NCBI RefSeq assembly: GCF_000974485.1
Contig: NZ_BBOM01000006.1
Span: 620,001-684,000, forward strand
Source of the DNA: Streptomyces sp. NBRC 109706
Lineage (GTDB): Bacteria; Actinomycetota; Actinomycetes; Streptomycetales; Streptomycetaceae
Length of the DNA: 64,000 nt
Direction: 5' to 3'
Every line of letters starts with the position of its first letter. The first letter of the stretch is position 1. Shown piece after piece: positions 8,526 through 16,937 of this stretch. Made by a program: the position numbers and the translations under genes. Below the pieces are notes generated by a model. That model made no database searches and was not told the DNA's origin. It saw nothing but the letters and a program-made list of their open reading frames with translations.

Positions 8526-11144
8526 ATGTCGGGACGTGATTCCATCACCTCGCCCGCTCTCCTGAGTCGCGTTCCGGAACTGGTGCCCGCGGAGACGCCG
8601 CCGCAGCACCCGTCCCGGACCCGACTCCTGGGGCGGCAGTCCGAACTGGCCGCGGTGACCGGGTTGTTGATGGACCCCACCGTGCCACTGCTGACTCTCA
8701 CCGGCCCCGCCGGGGTGGGCAAGAGCCGGTTGGCGAGGACGGTCTGCCTGGAACAGGAGCCGTTCGACGGCCGCCGCGTCGTCATCGTCGACCTGGCCGA
8801 GACCGGCCGGCCGGACGTCGCATGGCATGAGATCGCCGCCGCGCTCACCCCCGCCGTCGCCAGGACCGGCGCCTGGGAACGGCTCACGCCCCCGCGCGCC
8901 GGCGGCGGCACCGGCGCGAGCCGGACGGCATGCGCCTCCGCCGACGATTCGGCCCTGGCCTCCGCACACGGGCGAGCCAGCGAACTGGCCGAGGAGTTGG
9001 GCGAGGAGCTGGCCGCCGACGCCGACGGGCCGACCGTGCTGCTCCTGCTGGACAACTGCGATCTGGTGGCCGCCGCGCTCTCGCTCGGCCTCGCCGCCCT
9101 GATCCAGCGCTGCCCACGGCTCCGCGTTCTGGTCACCAGCCGAACCTCGTTGGACGTCTCGGCCGAGCGGCTGTTCCCGCTGGAACCCCTCCCCGTCGAC
9201 GCCCTCCCCATCGACCCGTTGGCCCTCGACGCGCTGCCCGGCGATCCACTCGCCGTCGATTCGCTGCCCGTCGCCCCCCTGCCGACCTGGACCGGCCCCG
9301 TGGCGGGGACGCCCAGGGGCGGCGGTCCTGCCGTCGAACTGTTCCTCGGCCATGTGCAGGCGTACTACCGCAACCAGGTGCTGCACAGCGCGGATCTGGA
9401 GGCGATCGCCCAGATCTGCGCCGAGCTGGACGGCGTGCCGCTGGCCATCGAGGTGACGGCGGGAGCCGTCGGCACGCTCAGCCCCAGAACCCTGCTGGCG
9501 CGACTGCGCGGCGGCGAATACCCGTACCGCACCCGCCCGTTGGACGTGGCCAGCCGGCACCGTTCCCTGTCGACCGCGCTGGCCTGGGGCGAGGGCGCGC
9601 TCAGCGCGGAGGAACAGACCCTGGTCCAGCGCCTCGCGGTCTGCGAGTCGCCGGTCGACGTGGCCGTCGCCGAACGGTTGGGCGGCCTCAGCTGGTGGCG
9701 CGCGGCGCAGGTGATGGACGGACTGGTCCACAAGAGCCTGCTGCTCAGCGTCGACCGGCAGGGCGAGAGCGACGGCGAGCCGGAGTTCCGGATGCTGCGG
9801 ACCACCCGCAACCACTACCTGGCGCGGCTGGCCCGCGACCCCGAGCGACTGGCCGAGGCACACGCCCGGCATCTGGAGCACTACGCGGCCTTCGCCAGGG
9901 AAGCGGCCGAGGGACTGGCCAGGGAGACGGAACGCGCCCGCTGGCTGGACGACATCGGGAGCCGGCTGGCGGACCTGCGGCTGGCCGTGCGCACCGCGCA
10001 GCAGCGGGGCGAACACGACACGGCCGTCGCGCTGTTGCTCGGCCTGGAGGACGCCTGGGTGGCCCACGGCGTGGTGGCCGGAATGGCCGTGCTGCTCGAC
10101 CGGACCATCGAGGCCGTCCGGGCCGCGCCGCCCGAGGGGCCGTCGCCGCTCGCCCGCGCCCTGGAGGGCGCCGGCCGGTGGGCGGAGCTGTCCGCCGAGA
10201 CGGCCGCGGCCCGCACCGCGCTGCGACAGGCGGAGACGGCCTACCGCACCAGCGGCGACGGATGCGGCGTCGCCCGGGTGACCGGGCAGCTCTCCGAACT
10301 GGCGCGCCGCGCCGGCGATCTGCCGGGCGCCGCCTCGCTGGCGGCCGACGCGGTCGACGCCTACGAGGCGGTCGGGGACCGCACGGGCGCCTCGGCGGCG
10401 CGCCGCACCCAGGCCCTGGTGGCCGCCGCGCTGGGCGCACCGGACGCGGAGGCCCCGCTGCGCCGCGCGTTGGACGATCTGGCGGACCTGGACACCTGGC
10501 ACGCCAGGGGCGTCCGGGCCGCGCTGCGGCTCGACCTCGTCCGGGTGCGCCGGATGGCGGGGCGGTCGGCCGACGCCAGAAGCGCCGCGTTGGAGGCACT
10601 GGGCGAACTGCCGACGCCCGACTCCTCCCCCGGGTGCCTGGCGGCACTGCTCGAAGTGTCCGCCCTGACCGCCCCGACGGAGCGGAAGGAGGAACGCCTC
10701 GCCGCCGCCCGGATGCTGTACGCCGCCCGTGGGACGCGCGAGCGGCACGGGCTGCCGCCGGGCGAGGACGAGGAAGAACTACGCGCGTTGGAGCGGCGGT
10801 TGGGCGACGCGCTGCCCGACGGCGCGCTGGCCAGACTGCGGCTGCGGGCCTCAAGCGTCGCCCCGGGCGCCGCGCTGGACGAGGCCAGGGAGGCGCTGGC
10901 CCCGCCACCCGGGCCGACACCCGAGGTGAACCCGCGACTGCGTGAACTGACGCCCCGTCAGCAGCAGATAGCGCTGCTGGTCGCCGAGGGACTGACCAAC
11001 CGTCAGGTCGCCAGACAGCTGGAGATATCCGAGTGGACCGTGGTGAACCATCTGCGCCAGGTGATGCGCAAGTTGGGCTGCCCGTCCCGGGTACATGTCG
11101 CCCGCGTCATCCAGTCCGCCCCGGGGACGGCCGCGGCCCAGTGA
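8526..11144 (+). CDS. Large STAND-ATPase transcriptional regulator with C-terminal LuxR helix-turn-helix
   Basis: This 872-residue regulator starts with a short leader and then an NTPase module: Walker A GPAGVGKS at about 60-67 and Walker B LLLLDNCD at about 173-180. LVTSRTSLDVSAERLFPLEPL is the AfsR/LAL-like sensor segment. A long helical, TPR-like middle follows (about 430-780, Ala/Arg-rich). The C-terminal LuxR-type DNA-binding domain (about 805-865) shows LTPRQQQIALLVAEGLTNRQVA and EISEWTVVNHLRQVMRKL. ATG at 8526 has GGAAGGG five to seven bases upstream. Such proteins commonly act as cluster-situated activators in Streptomyces, which fits its place between the prenyltransferase operon and the polyprenyl synthase gene. 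An Asp/Leu/Pro repeat is inserted around residues 224-255. Confidence 0.88.
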   Translation: MSGRDSITSPALLSRVPELVPAETPPQHPSRTRLLGRQSELAAVTGLLMDPTVPLLTLTGPAGVGKSRLARTVCLEQEPFDGRRVVIVDLAETGRPDVAWHEIAAALTPAVARTGAWERLTPPRAGGGTGASRTACASADDSALASAHGRASELAEELGEELAADADGPTVLLLLDNCDLVAAALSLGLAALIQRCPRLRVLVTSRTSLDVSAERLFPLEPLPVDALPIDPLALDALPGDPLAVDSLPVAPLPTWTGPVAGTPRGGGPAVELFLGHVQAYYRNQVLHSADLEAIAQICAELDGVPLAIEVTAGAVGTLSPRTLLARLRGGEYPYRTRPLDVASRHRSLSTALAWGEGALSAEEQTLVQRLAVCESPVDVAVAERLGGLSWWRAAQVMDGLVHKSLLLSVDRQGESDGEPEFRMLRTTRNHYLARLARDPERLAEAHARHLEHYAAFAREAAEGLARETERARWLDDIGSRLADLRLAVRTAQQRGEHDTAVALLLGLEDAWVAHGVVAGMAVLLDRTIEAVRAAPPEGPSPLARALEGAGRWAELSAETAAARTALRQAETAYRTSGDGCGVARVTGQLSELARRAGDLPGAASLAADAVDAYEAVGDRTGASAARRTQALVAAALGAPDAEAPLRRALDDLADLDTWHARGVRAALRLDLVRVRRMAGRSADARSAALEALGELPTPDSSPGCLAALLEVSALTAPTERKEERLAAARMLYAARGTRERHGLPPGEDEEELRALERRLGDALPDGALARLRLRASSVAPGAALDEAREALAPPPGPTPEVNPRLRELTPRQQQIALLVAEGLTNRQVARQLEISEWTVVNHLRQVMRKLGCPSRVHVARVIQSAPGTAAAQ

Positions 11145-11147
11145 CCC

Positions 11148-11186
11148 CGCGATGGCCTCGCAGTGCCTCGCGATGACCTCGCAATG
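11148..11186. repeat. Two 18-bp near-identical direct repeats between the regulator and polyprenyl synthase genes
   Basis: CGCGATGGCCTCGCAGTG at 11148-11165 recurs at 11169-11186 as CGCGATGACCTCGCAATG, with two mismatches and a 21-bp period (two helical turns). It sits upstream of the polyprenyl synthase gene and just after the regulator stop, a plausible regulator-binding array. Confidence 0.45.
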
Positions 11187-11422
11187 ACGTCGAACCCGCC
11201 ATCGTCGCAGGTCAGGGGCGCTCTGGCAGAAGTCTGTCACCGACGTTGCGATTGACCGACGATGCCCGGATGACCAGGCTGGAGGACATTCTGAACGACG
11301 GGCGCCCGTCGCGCCCCTGCCGGGAATCCCGACCGGTGAGCCGGCAGTCGTCGGCGCTCTGGAGCCCGACGGCGGTCCCGCTCCCGGCGGTCCGCCGCCC
11401 GCCCGCTAGCAGAAGGAATGCC

Positions 11423-12499
11423 GTGACCGGACCAACGCAGGACGCGGCCGTCGCCGCGACCGAGGACCTCGCACCGCACGAACTGCGCGGCCGGATTCTC
11501 GCCCGCGTGGAGCAACGCCTGGCGGACTTCCTCGCCGCCGAGCGGGACACGTTCGAAAAGCAGCAGCCCGACTCCGTCGAACTCCTCGACACCGTCGCCG
11601 CCATGGTCAGCAGCGGGGGCAAGCGGCTGCGGCCCGCCTTCTGCATCGCCGGGTACCTCGCCGCCGGCGGCGACCCCGAGTCCCCCCAACTGGTCGACGC
11701 GGCCGCCGCGTTGGAGTTCCTGCACACCTTTGTGCTGATGCACGACGATGTGATGGACGACGCCGACCTGCGGCGCGGCGAGCCCACTACCCATATCGTG
11801 CACACCCGGCTGCACGAGGAGCGCGGCTGGCGCGGGGACAGCCGCCGGTACGGGGAGGGCGTCGCCATCCTCGGCGGCGATCTCGCCCATGTCTTCGCGA
11901 ACCGACTGATGCAGGACATGCCGCCCAAGGTGCGCACCGTCTGGAGCGAGCTCTGCACCGAGCTGATGTCGGGCCAGTTCCTCGACATGCGGGCCGCCGC
12001 CAGGTTCCGCCCCGACCCGCGGCTCGCGCGCCATATCGCGCTCTTCAAGTCGGCCCGCTACACCATCTCCCGCCCCCTCGCGGTGGGCGCGGCCCTCGCC
12101 GACAACGACGAGATCATCAGCACCTTCGAGGAGTACGGCCAGGCGACCGGCGAGGCGTTCCAGCTCCGCGACGACCTGCTGGACGCCTTCGGCTCTACCC
12201 AGGCCACCGGCAAGCCCACCTGGCTGGACTTCAAACAGCACAAGATGACGCTGCTGATGTCGTTCGCCATGCGCGACGAGCCGGAGGTGGCCGCCCTGGT
12301 CGGCGACGACCTCAGCGCCGTGGAACCGGAGAAACTGCACGCCCTGCTGACCCGCACCGGCATCCGCGACCGCGTGGAGGCCGTCATCGACTCCCAGGTC
12401 AAAGTCGCCTCCGAAGCCGTCCGCGCCGCCGACATCAGCCCCGAACTGACCGAAGAACTCACCACCATGGCCCACACCGTCGCCTACCGCGACTCCTGA
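11423..12499 (+). CDS. Short-chain polyprenyl diphosphate synthase (GGPP synthase-like)
   Basis: This 358-residue all-trans isoprenyl diphosphate synthase carries both aspartate-rich motifs: FVLMHDDVMDDADLRRG (about residues 103-119) and LRDDLLDAFG (about 247-256). The SGGKRLRPAFCIAGY motif that grips IPP is also present. The enzyme condenses IPP with allylic diphosphates; the length and the bulky residues before the first DDxxD suggest C15-C20 products, but chain length cannot be fixed by eye. GTG at 11423 has AGAAGGA five bases upstream; the in-frame extension back to 11246 is Arg/Ser/Pro-rich and unconvincing. Placed after the LuxR-type regulator it probably supplies the prenyl donor for the UbiA-family enzyme. 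Confidence 0.9.
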   Translation: MTGPTQDAAVAATEDLAPHELRGRILARVEQRLADFLAAERDTFEKQQPDSVELLDTVAAMVSSGGKRLRPAFCIAGYLAAGGDPESPQLVDAAAALEFLHTFVLMHDDVMDDADLRRGEPTTHIVHTRLHEERGWRGDSRRYGEGVAILGGDLAHVFANRLMQDMPPKVRTVWSELCTELMSGQFLDMRAAARFRPDPRLARHIALFKSARYTISRPLAVGAALADNDEIISTFEEYGQATGEAFQLRDDLLDAFGSTQATGKPTWLDFKQHKMTLLMSFAMRDEPEVAALVGDDLSAVEPEKLHALLTRTGIRDRVEAVIDSQVKVASEAVRAADISPELTEELTTMAHTVAYRDS

Positions 12500-12591
12500 C
12501 CCACCCGCACCCAACCCCCCGGAAGACGACGCCGACCTCCGAACCGTCTCCCGGAAACCCGCGCCCGCGACGTGGCCCGCATCGTGCTGTC

Positions 12592-12633
12592 GGGGCCCCC
12601 GACCGTGATCCCGCGTGATCCCGGTCGGGGCCC
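12592..12633. terminator. Bidirectional terminator hairpin between convergent genes
   Basis: Arms 12592-12605 and 12622-12633 (GGGCCCC-CGACCG against CGGTCGGGGCCC) pair over 12 bp with a one-base bulge and a 16-base loop. It lies between the polyprenyl synthase gene and the convergent NERD gene. Confidence 0.65.
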
Positions 12634-12661
12634 TCGTCGTGCGCCGGTGCGGCCGACGGGG

Positions 12662-13558
12662 TCAGCCGTCCGATCCGCCGCGGGCGCGGTTCCAGGTCCG
12701 GCGGTCCCGCGCCGCCGCGTAGATGCTCTCCACGCCGGTCGCGCTCCAGACGCCCGCGAGGGATCTCATCGTGGCGATCTCCCGGTGCCGCACCACGCGC
12801 ACGTCGTGCAGCGAAGGCACCACCACGACCTTCCGCGCGTCCACGAAGGCGAGCACGGGGGAGACTTCGACGGGGAAGCCGCACGCCCGGGTGAGAGCCG
12901 CGGAGGCACGCCTGGCCTCGGCCCGGGAATTGCGTACGTAGGGATAGGACCGGTCGGCGATCTTCACGGAGTCGTCGCCGACCCAGACGCGCGCTCCGCT
13001 GTGGTGCTTGGTGTTGAAGGAGAAGACTCCGCCCGGCCCGATCAGCAGGTGGTCGATGTCCACCTCGCGCGGCAGCGGTATCGAGTGCAGAACGCGCCAG
13101 CCCCTGGCGGTGAGCCGTTCCAACTCGGCGCCCGCCTTCTGCTCACCGCGCAGTCCCTTCCGCCAGCTGTCCGCCTCGGACGTGCGGCCCAGCAGCTTCG
13201 TGAGCAGGTAGCGCCAGAAGCTCGGTCTCAGCTCGGCGAGTTTCGCCAGCAGCGCCTCGCCGGGCCGGTTCCCGGCGAGGTCGTCCCCGGGGCGGGGCCC
13301 GACCGCCGGGGGGCGGACCCGGGGCACGGGATCGGCCGGAGCGGGCGGTGCCGTGGCGGTGCGCGCCGGCGACCCCTCCGCCAGATGGGGAGCGAGAGCG
13401 TCCAACGCGGCCTCGCGCTGCTCCTCCACGAGCACCGTGATCCGGCCGGTGGTCCGGTCCAGCCAGGCGATCTTCTCGCCGGCCCGGGAGTTCACGTACA
13501 GGCGGTCATGGCCGAAGCGCTTCCACGGGGAGACCGTCAGGCCGTGCGACCCGCTCAT
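12662..13558 (-). CDS. NERD-domain (nuclease-related) protein
   Basis: This 298-residue protein has a variable N-terminal half with a Pro-rich linker (about 65-100) and a NERD domain from about residue 130. The domain shows GLRGEQKAGAELERL, then REVDIDHLLIGPGGVFSFNTKHH (about 165-186). NERD is a PD-(D/E)XK-like fold; here the metal-site position before the lysine is Asn (NTK), so catalysis may be altered or use other acidic residues. Its ATG overlaps the TGA of the TerD-fusion gene by four bases, so the two are co-translated. The pairing suggests a nucleic-acid-acting stress or defence function. No membrane segments or signal peptide are seen. Confidence 0.8.
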   Translation of the reverse strand: MSGSHGLTVSPWKRFGHDRLYVNSRAGEKIAWLDRTTGRITVLVEEQREAALDALAPHLAEGSPARTATAPPAPADPVPRVRPPAVGPRPGDDLAGNRPGEALLAKLAELRPSFWRYLLTKLLGRTSEADSWRKGLRGEQKAGAELERLTARGWRVLHSIPLPREVDIDHLLIGPGGVFSFNTKHHSGARVWVGDDSVKIADRSYPYVRNSRAEARRASAALTRACGFPVEVSPVLAFVDARKVVVVPSLHDVRVVRHREIATMRSLAGVWSATGVESIYAAARDRRTWNRARGGSDG

Positions 13559-15612
13559 ATCGCCCCCGCCCAGGCGTCCTTGGCCCGGTCCTGCTCCGCG
13601 CGCTGCGAGCGGCGGGACGGGCGTCGTTCCAGGGGAGTGACGACACCGTTGACGAAACGGTCGACGGCCTCGTCGATACTGCGGATGAAACTGGTCTCGG
13701 CGTTGCCGCGGGTATTGCCCATGCTCTTGAAGAGGGACAGACGGAAACCGGTGATCCGGGCTCCGTCGCCCGGGAGCAGATCGGCCGGCTCCGGGCGCAG
13801 TCGTTCCAGGGTGCCGCGCGGTCCGGTCCCCTCCTCGACCAGCGTCTCGACGTGCACATCGGCCGGGGCGTCGCTCAGTCGCCGGAGCAACCGCTTGGCT
13901 TTGGAAAGGGGGTAACCCTGCTCGGGCGCGGGGACGTCCACGGATGTGCGTAGTTTGCCGGTGCGCAGATCCGCGGTGATGGCGAGCACGCCGCGCGTTC
14001 CCTCGATGCGGAGTTCGGCGTTGAGGCGCCCGTCGTGGCAGAGCTGATCGGCAAGGGCGACGCGGCGGGCGTCGGGATCGGTGGTGCGCCTGCCGCGCCG
14101 TACCGGCAGGACCTTCTGGCCCAGCTCGCCCCCCAGCCGGAGACACACCTGCCGGACCAGGCGCTCCCAGCTCTCCACGACGTCGACCGCGCGCCGGTCA
14201 CCCTGGCCGAGGGTTTCCTCGTCGATCGCGTTGCGCACCGGCACCCAGGAGGGGCCCATGTTCTGGAAGCCGTGACACCCCGAGTTGCCGTGCTCAAGGT
14301 AGTGCAGAAGCTCATGCAGAACCCAGGCGTGTGCGGCGTTGCCCACGCCCTCGTGGCGGATCAACATCCTTGCCTGATGCGTCACTTCGGCCCAGGACAG
14401 ATGCCAGAGCGACACCTTGTGCTTACGACGCCGGTCGATCTTGATCTCGATGAGTGGACTGCCCTCCAGCGCGACGTCATTGGAGAGCGTGATCACCGCC
14501 TCGTAGCCGCGACGGGTGGCGATGTCCACGTAGTCCTGGACCTGCTCGGGCTTGAGGGGGTTGCCGTTCGTCTTCGTTTCGACGAGGGCGGTCCACAGCT
14601 TGCCCGCCCGCTCCACGCGGATCACGCCATCCGGGCGCTTGGGAGCGTCGCCGTGCGGCAGCGACACCTCGGTGAAGGTCTCCATGCGGCCGGCCGGAGC
14701 TCCGAAGGCGGCGGTGAGGCGACGGCCGAACTCCGGCACCTGGGCCATCACGGACAGCAGGACGGAGGTGGCGCGGGCCTCACGCTCACGGTCGTTCTTG
14801 AGCGAGGGAACCGGGAAGAGCCTGGCCGGTTTCCAGGAATCGTGCTCCGCGAGCGACTTCTTGGCGACCTTGGGCAGGGTCACCTTCTTCCGCGCGGTAC
14901 GGGGGCGCCGGGCCGGGCCCGGGACCGTCGCCACCACGACCGGCTCGGTGACCGGCGCCGGGGCCGGTACCGCGTCGACGAGCGGCTTCCCGGGCTCCCG
15001 GACCTCGACACCGGACTCCGCGGTGTCGGACTCCGCGGTGTCGGACTCCGTGGTGTCGTCCTCGCCCTCGTCATCGATGTCGATACCGAAGTCCGTCGCC
15101 AGACCGGCGAGTCCGCTCTCATAGCCTTGGCCGATGGCCCGGAACCGCCACTCCCCGGCACGCCGGTATATCTCGCCGAAGACGAACGCGCTCTCGGCCC
15201 CCGCGTCGTCGATGCTGAACCCGAGTAACTCCTCTCCGGCCGCGTCGGAGAGGGTCAGGCGCAGATCGTGCAGGTCACCGAACCTGGCGCCGCCGTACCT
15301 GCTGGCCGCGATCGCCACACGTTCGACGTCCGGAGGCATGGCCGAGAGGTCGAGGCTGATCCGGTCCTCGTTCCCGTCGGCGGCCGGGGGCTTGCCGAGG
15401 AGCTGGACGCTGCCGTCCGGTGCGTCGGGGTTGTTGTAGAAGAAGAAGTCGGCGTCACCGCGCACTTTGCCGGACGCGTTCAGGAGGAGAACAGAGACGT
15501 CCGCGTCACCGTCACCGGAATCGCTGCTCCAGGTCAGGCGGACGAGCACACCGCCGACGGTTTCGCTCAGCTCTCTCAGCGCGATGTTCGCGCCTTTGAC
15601 CATTTCGCGCAT
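13555..15612 (-). CDS. TerD-domain protein fused to a PD-(D/E)XK nuclease-like module
   Basis: This 685-residue protein has three parts. Residues 1-165 are a TerD/TerZ-type calcium-binding stress domain (LVRLTWSS, DADVSVLLLN, DADFFFYNNPDAPDGSV, ISLDLSAMPPDVERVAIAAS, YRRAGEWRFRAIGQGY). Residues 175-255 form an acidic then Ala/Pro-rich linker with a repeated DTAES unit. From about 260 there is a nuclease-like module: RPDGVIRVE (Asp328), then ALVETKTNGN with Glu345-Thr-Lys347, matching a PD-(D/E)XK core. A further 200-residue C-terminal part contains LHELLHYLEHG. The ATG at 15612 has GGGGAG six bases upstream. TerD proteins are linked to tellurite and phage resistance; the fusion to a nuclease fold plus a downstream NERD gene suggests a defence cassette, which is untested. 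Confidence 0.78.
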   Translation of the reverse strand: MREMVKGANIALRELSETVGGVLVRLTWSSDSGDGDADVSVLLLNASGKVRGDADFFFYNNPDAPDGSVQLLGKPPAADGNEDRISLDLSAMPPDVERVAIAASRYGGARFGDLHDLRLTLSDAAGEELLGFSIDDAGAESAFVFGEIYRRAGEWRFRAIGQGYESGLAGLATDFGIDIDDEGEDDTTESDTAESDTAESGVEVREPGKPLVDAVPAPAPVTEPVVVATVPGPARRPRTARKKVTLPKVAKKSLAEHDSWKPARLFPVPSLKNDREREARATSVLLSVMAQVPEFGRRLTAAFGAPAGRMETFTEVSLPHGDAPKRPDGVIRVERAGKLWTALVETKTNGNPLKPEQVQDYVDIATRRGYEAVITLSNDVALEGSPLIEIKIDRRRKHKVSLWHLSWAEVTHQARMLIRHEGVGNAAHAWVLHELLHYLEHGNSGCHGFQNMGPSWVPVRNAIDEETLGQGDRRAVDVVESWERLVRQVCLRLGGELGQKVLPVRRGRRTTDPDARRVALADQLCHDGRLNAELRIEGTRGVLAITADLRTGKLRTSVDVPAPEQGYPLSKAKRLLRRLSDAPADVHVETLVEEGTGPRGTLERLRPEPADLLPGDGARITGFRLSLFKSMGNTRGNAETSFIRSIDEAVDRFVNGVVTPLERRPSRRSQRAEQDRAKDAWAGAI

Positions 15613-15769
15613 GCGGCTCCCCAGGCTGCTGCGGCGTTACCCACGCCCTCACGTTGTGTCGAGGCACAATAACGCCGAATGACCGCGCCCGGCAGAGAAA
15701 CGGACACACACGCCCACGCCGGGCCGGACCGTCGGGGGCCGGCTCCCACATAGCCCCCGAACGCACATC

Positions 15770-15801
15770 AGGCCCGGTACTGATCTCTCAGTACCGGACC
15801 T
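15770..15801 (-). terminator. Hairpin downstream of tRNA-Pro
   Basis: Arms 15770-15783 and 15788-15801 pair over 14 bp with one mismatch and a TCTC loop. It lies 18 bp past the tRNA 3' end and probably ends tRNA transcription. Confidence 0.7.
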
Positions 15802-15818
15802 GACCTGTTGATTCACCG

Positions 15819-15892
15819 TCGGGGTGGCGGGATTTGAACCCACGACCTCTTCGTCCCGAACGAAGCGCGCTGCCAAGCTGCGCCACACCCCG
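15819..15892 (-). tRNA. tRNA-Pro (anticodon CGG)
   Basis: The minus strand folds as a complete cloverleaf. The acceptor pairs CGGGGTG with CACCCCG, the anticodon stem CTTCG/CGAAG encloses the loop TTCGGGA (anticodon CGG), and the T-loop is TTCAAAT; the discriminator is A and CCA is not encoded. The 3' end faces left toward the accessory region, the orientation used by many tRNA-targeted islands. Confidence 0.93.
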
Positions 15893-15936
15893 GTGGAGCG
15901 TGAACTACTTTAGCTGACCAGCGGGCGTTCACGAAA

Positions 15937-16887
15937 TCAGGTTGTGGTGGGGGTGAGGGTGAGGAGGGTTGCCTCGGGGGGGCAGGCGAGGCGGACGGGG
16001 GTGTAGCGGTTGGTGCCGCAGCCGGCGGAGACGTGGAGGTAGGAGTGGTTGCCGCCGGCCTCGTGGTGGGAGAGGCCCTTGACGCGGTCGGTGTCCAGGT
16101 CGCAGTTGGTGACCAGCGCGCCGTAGAAGGGAACGCAGAGTTGGCCGCCGTGGGTGTGGCCGGCGAGGATCAGTGGGTAGCCGTCGGCGGTGAAGGAGTC
16201 CAGCACGCGGAGGTAGGGCGCGTGCACCACGGCGAGGGAGAGGTCGGCGTCCGGCTCGGGGCCGCCGGCGACCTCCGCGTAGCGGTCCCGTTTGATGTGC
16301 GGGTCGTCAAGACCGGTCAGGGCGATCTCCGTGCCGGCCGTCTTGATGTGGCCACGGGTGTTGGTGAGGTTGACCCAGCCCGCGTCGTCGAAGGCGTCGC
16401 GCAGCAGCCACCACGGGTTGCGGGGAACGTTCCGGGCCGGCGTGTTCCCGTTGAGGCCGTGCCGTCCCGATACGCGTTCGGCCAGGTAGCGGCCGGGGTT
16501 GCGGAGGCGCGGCGCGTAGTAGTCGTTGGAGCCGAAGACATAGGCGCCGGGGAACTCCAGCAGCGGTCCGAGGGCGTCCAGTGTTTCGGGGACTGCCTCG
16601 GGGTCGGAGAGGTTGTCCCCGGTGTTGACCACCAGGTCGGGGCGGAGGCCGGCCAGCGACTGCAGCCAACGGCGCTTCTTGTTCTGCCCCGAGACCATGT
16701 GGATGTCGGAGACCTGGAGGACCCGCAACGGCCGGGCGCCGGGCGGCAGTACGGGAACGGTGACCCGGCGCAGTCGGAAGGAGCGCACCTCGAAGCCGGC
16801 GGCATAGACGAGGGTGCCGGCGGCGAGGCCGGTGACGGCGAGGGCGGCGTTCAGGGGGATGCGGTATCGCGCGCGCATGCGCCCCAT
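15937..16887 (-). CDS. Membrane-anchored metallophosphoesterase
   Basis: This 316-residue protein has one N-terminal hydrophobic helix (about 10-32) followed by a calcineurin-like phosphoesterase domain. Metal-ligand motifs are visible in order: VSDIHM (DxH, about 59-64), VNTGDN (GD), GSNDYY (GND variant with Ser), and AGHTHGGQ (GHxH, about 243-250). The family hydrolyses phosphoesters; membrane-bound relatives act on nucleotide- or lipid-linked substrates. The gene is divergent from the YqeY-like gene, with only about 50 bp between starts. An alternative ATG lies three codons in. This metallophosphoesterase-YqeY-PBP arrangement is common in Streptomyces. Confidence 0.87.
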   Translation of the reverse strand: MGRMRARYRIPLNAALAVTGLAAGTLVYAAGFEVRSFRLRRVTVPVLPPGARPLRVLQVSDIHMVSGQNKKRRWLQSLAGLRPDLVVNTGDNLSDPEAVPETLDALGPLLEFPGAYVFGSNDYYAPRLRNPGRYLAERVSGRHGLNGNTPARNVPRNPWWLLRDAFDDAGWVNLTNTRGHIKTAGTEIALTGLDDPHIKRDRYAEVAGGPEPDADLSLAVVHAPYLRVLDSFTADGYPLILAGHTHGGQLCVPFYGALVTNCDLDTDRVKGLSHHEAGGNHSYLHVSAGCGTNRYTPVRLACPPEATLLTLTPTTT

Positions 16888-16937
16888 GGTCGCAGAGCCC
16901 TGGGGCCACTGGTGGCACGGCTGTCACAATGGGCGGC

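Noticed and set aside
12572..13915. Long plus-strand frame opposite the NERD and TerD genes
   Set aside because: It is the antisense shadow of two well-supported genes and lacks any recognised domain.
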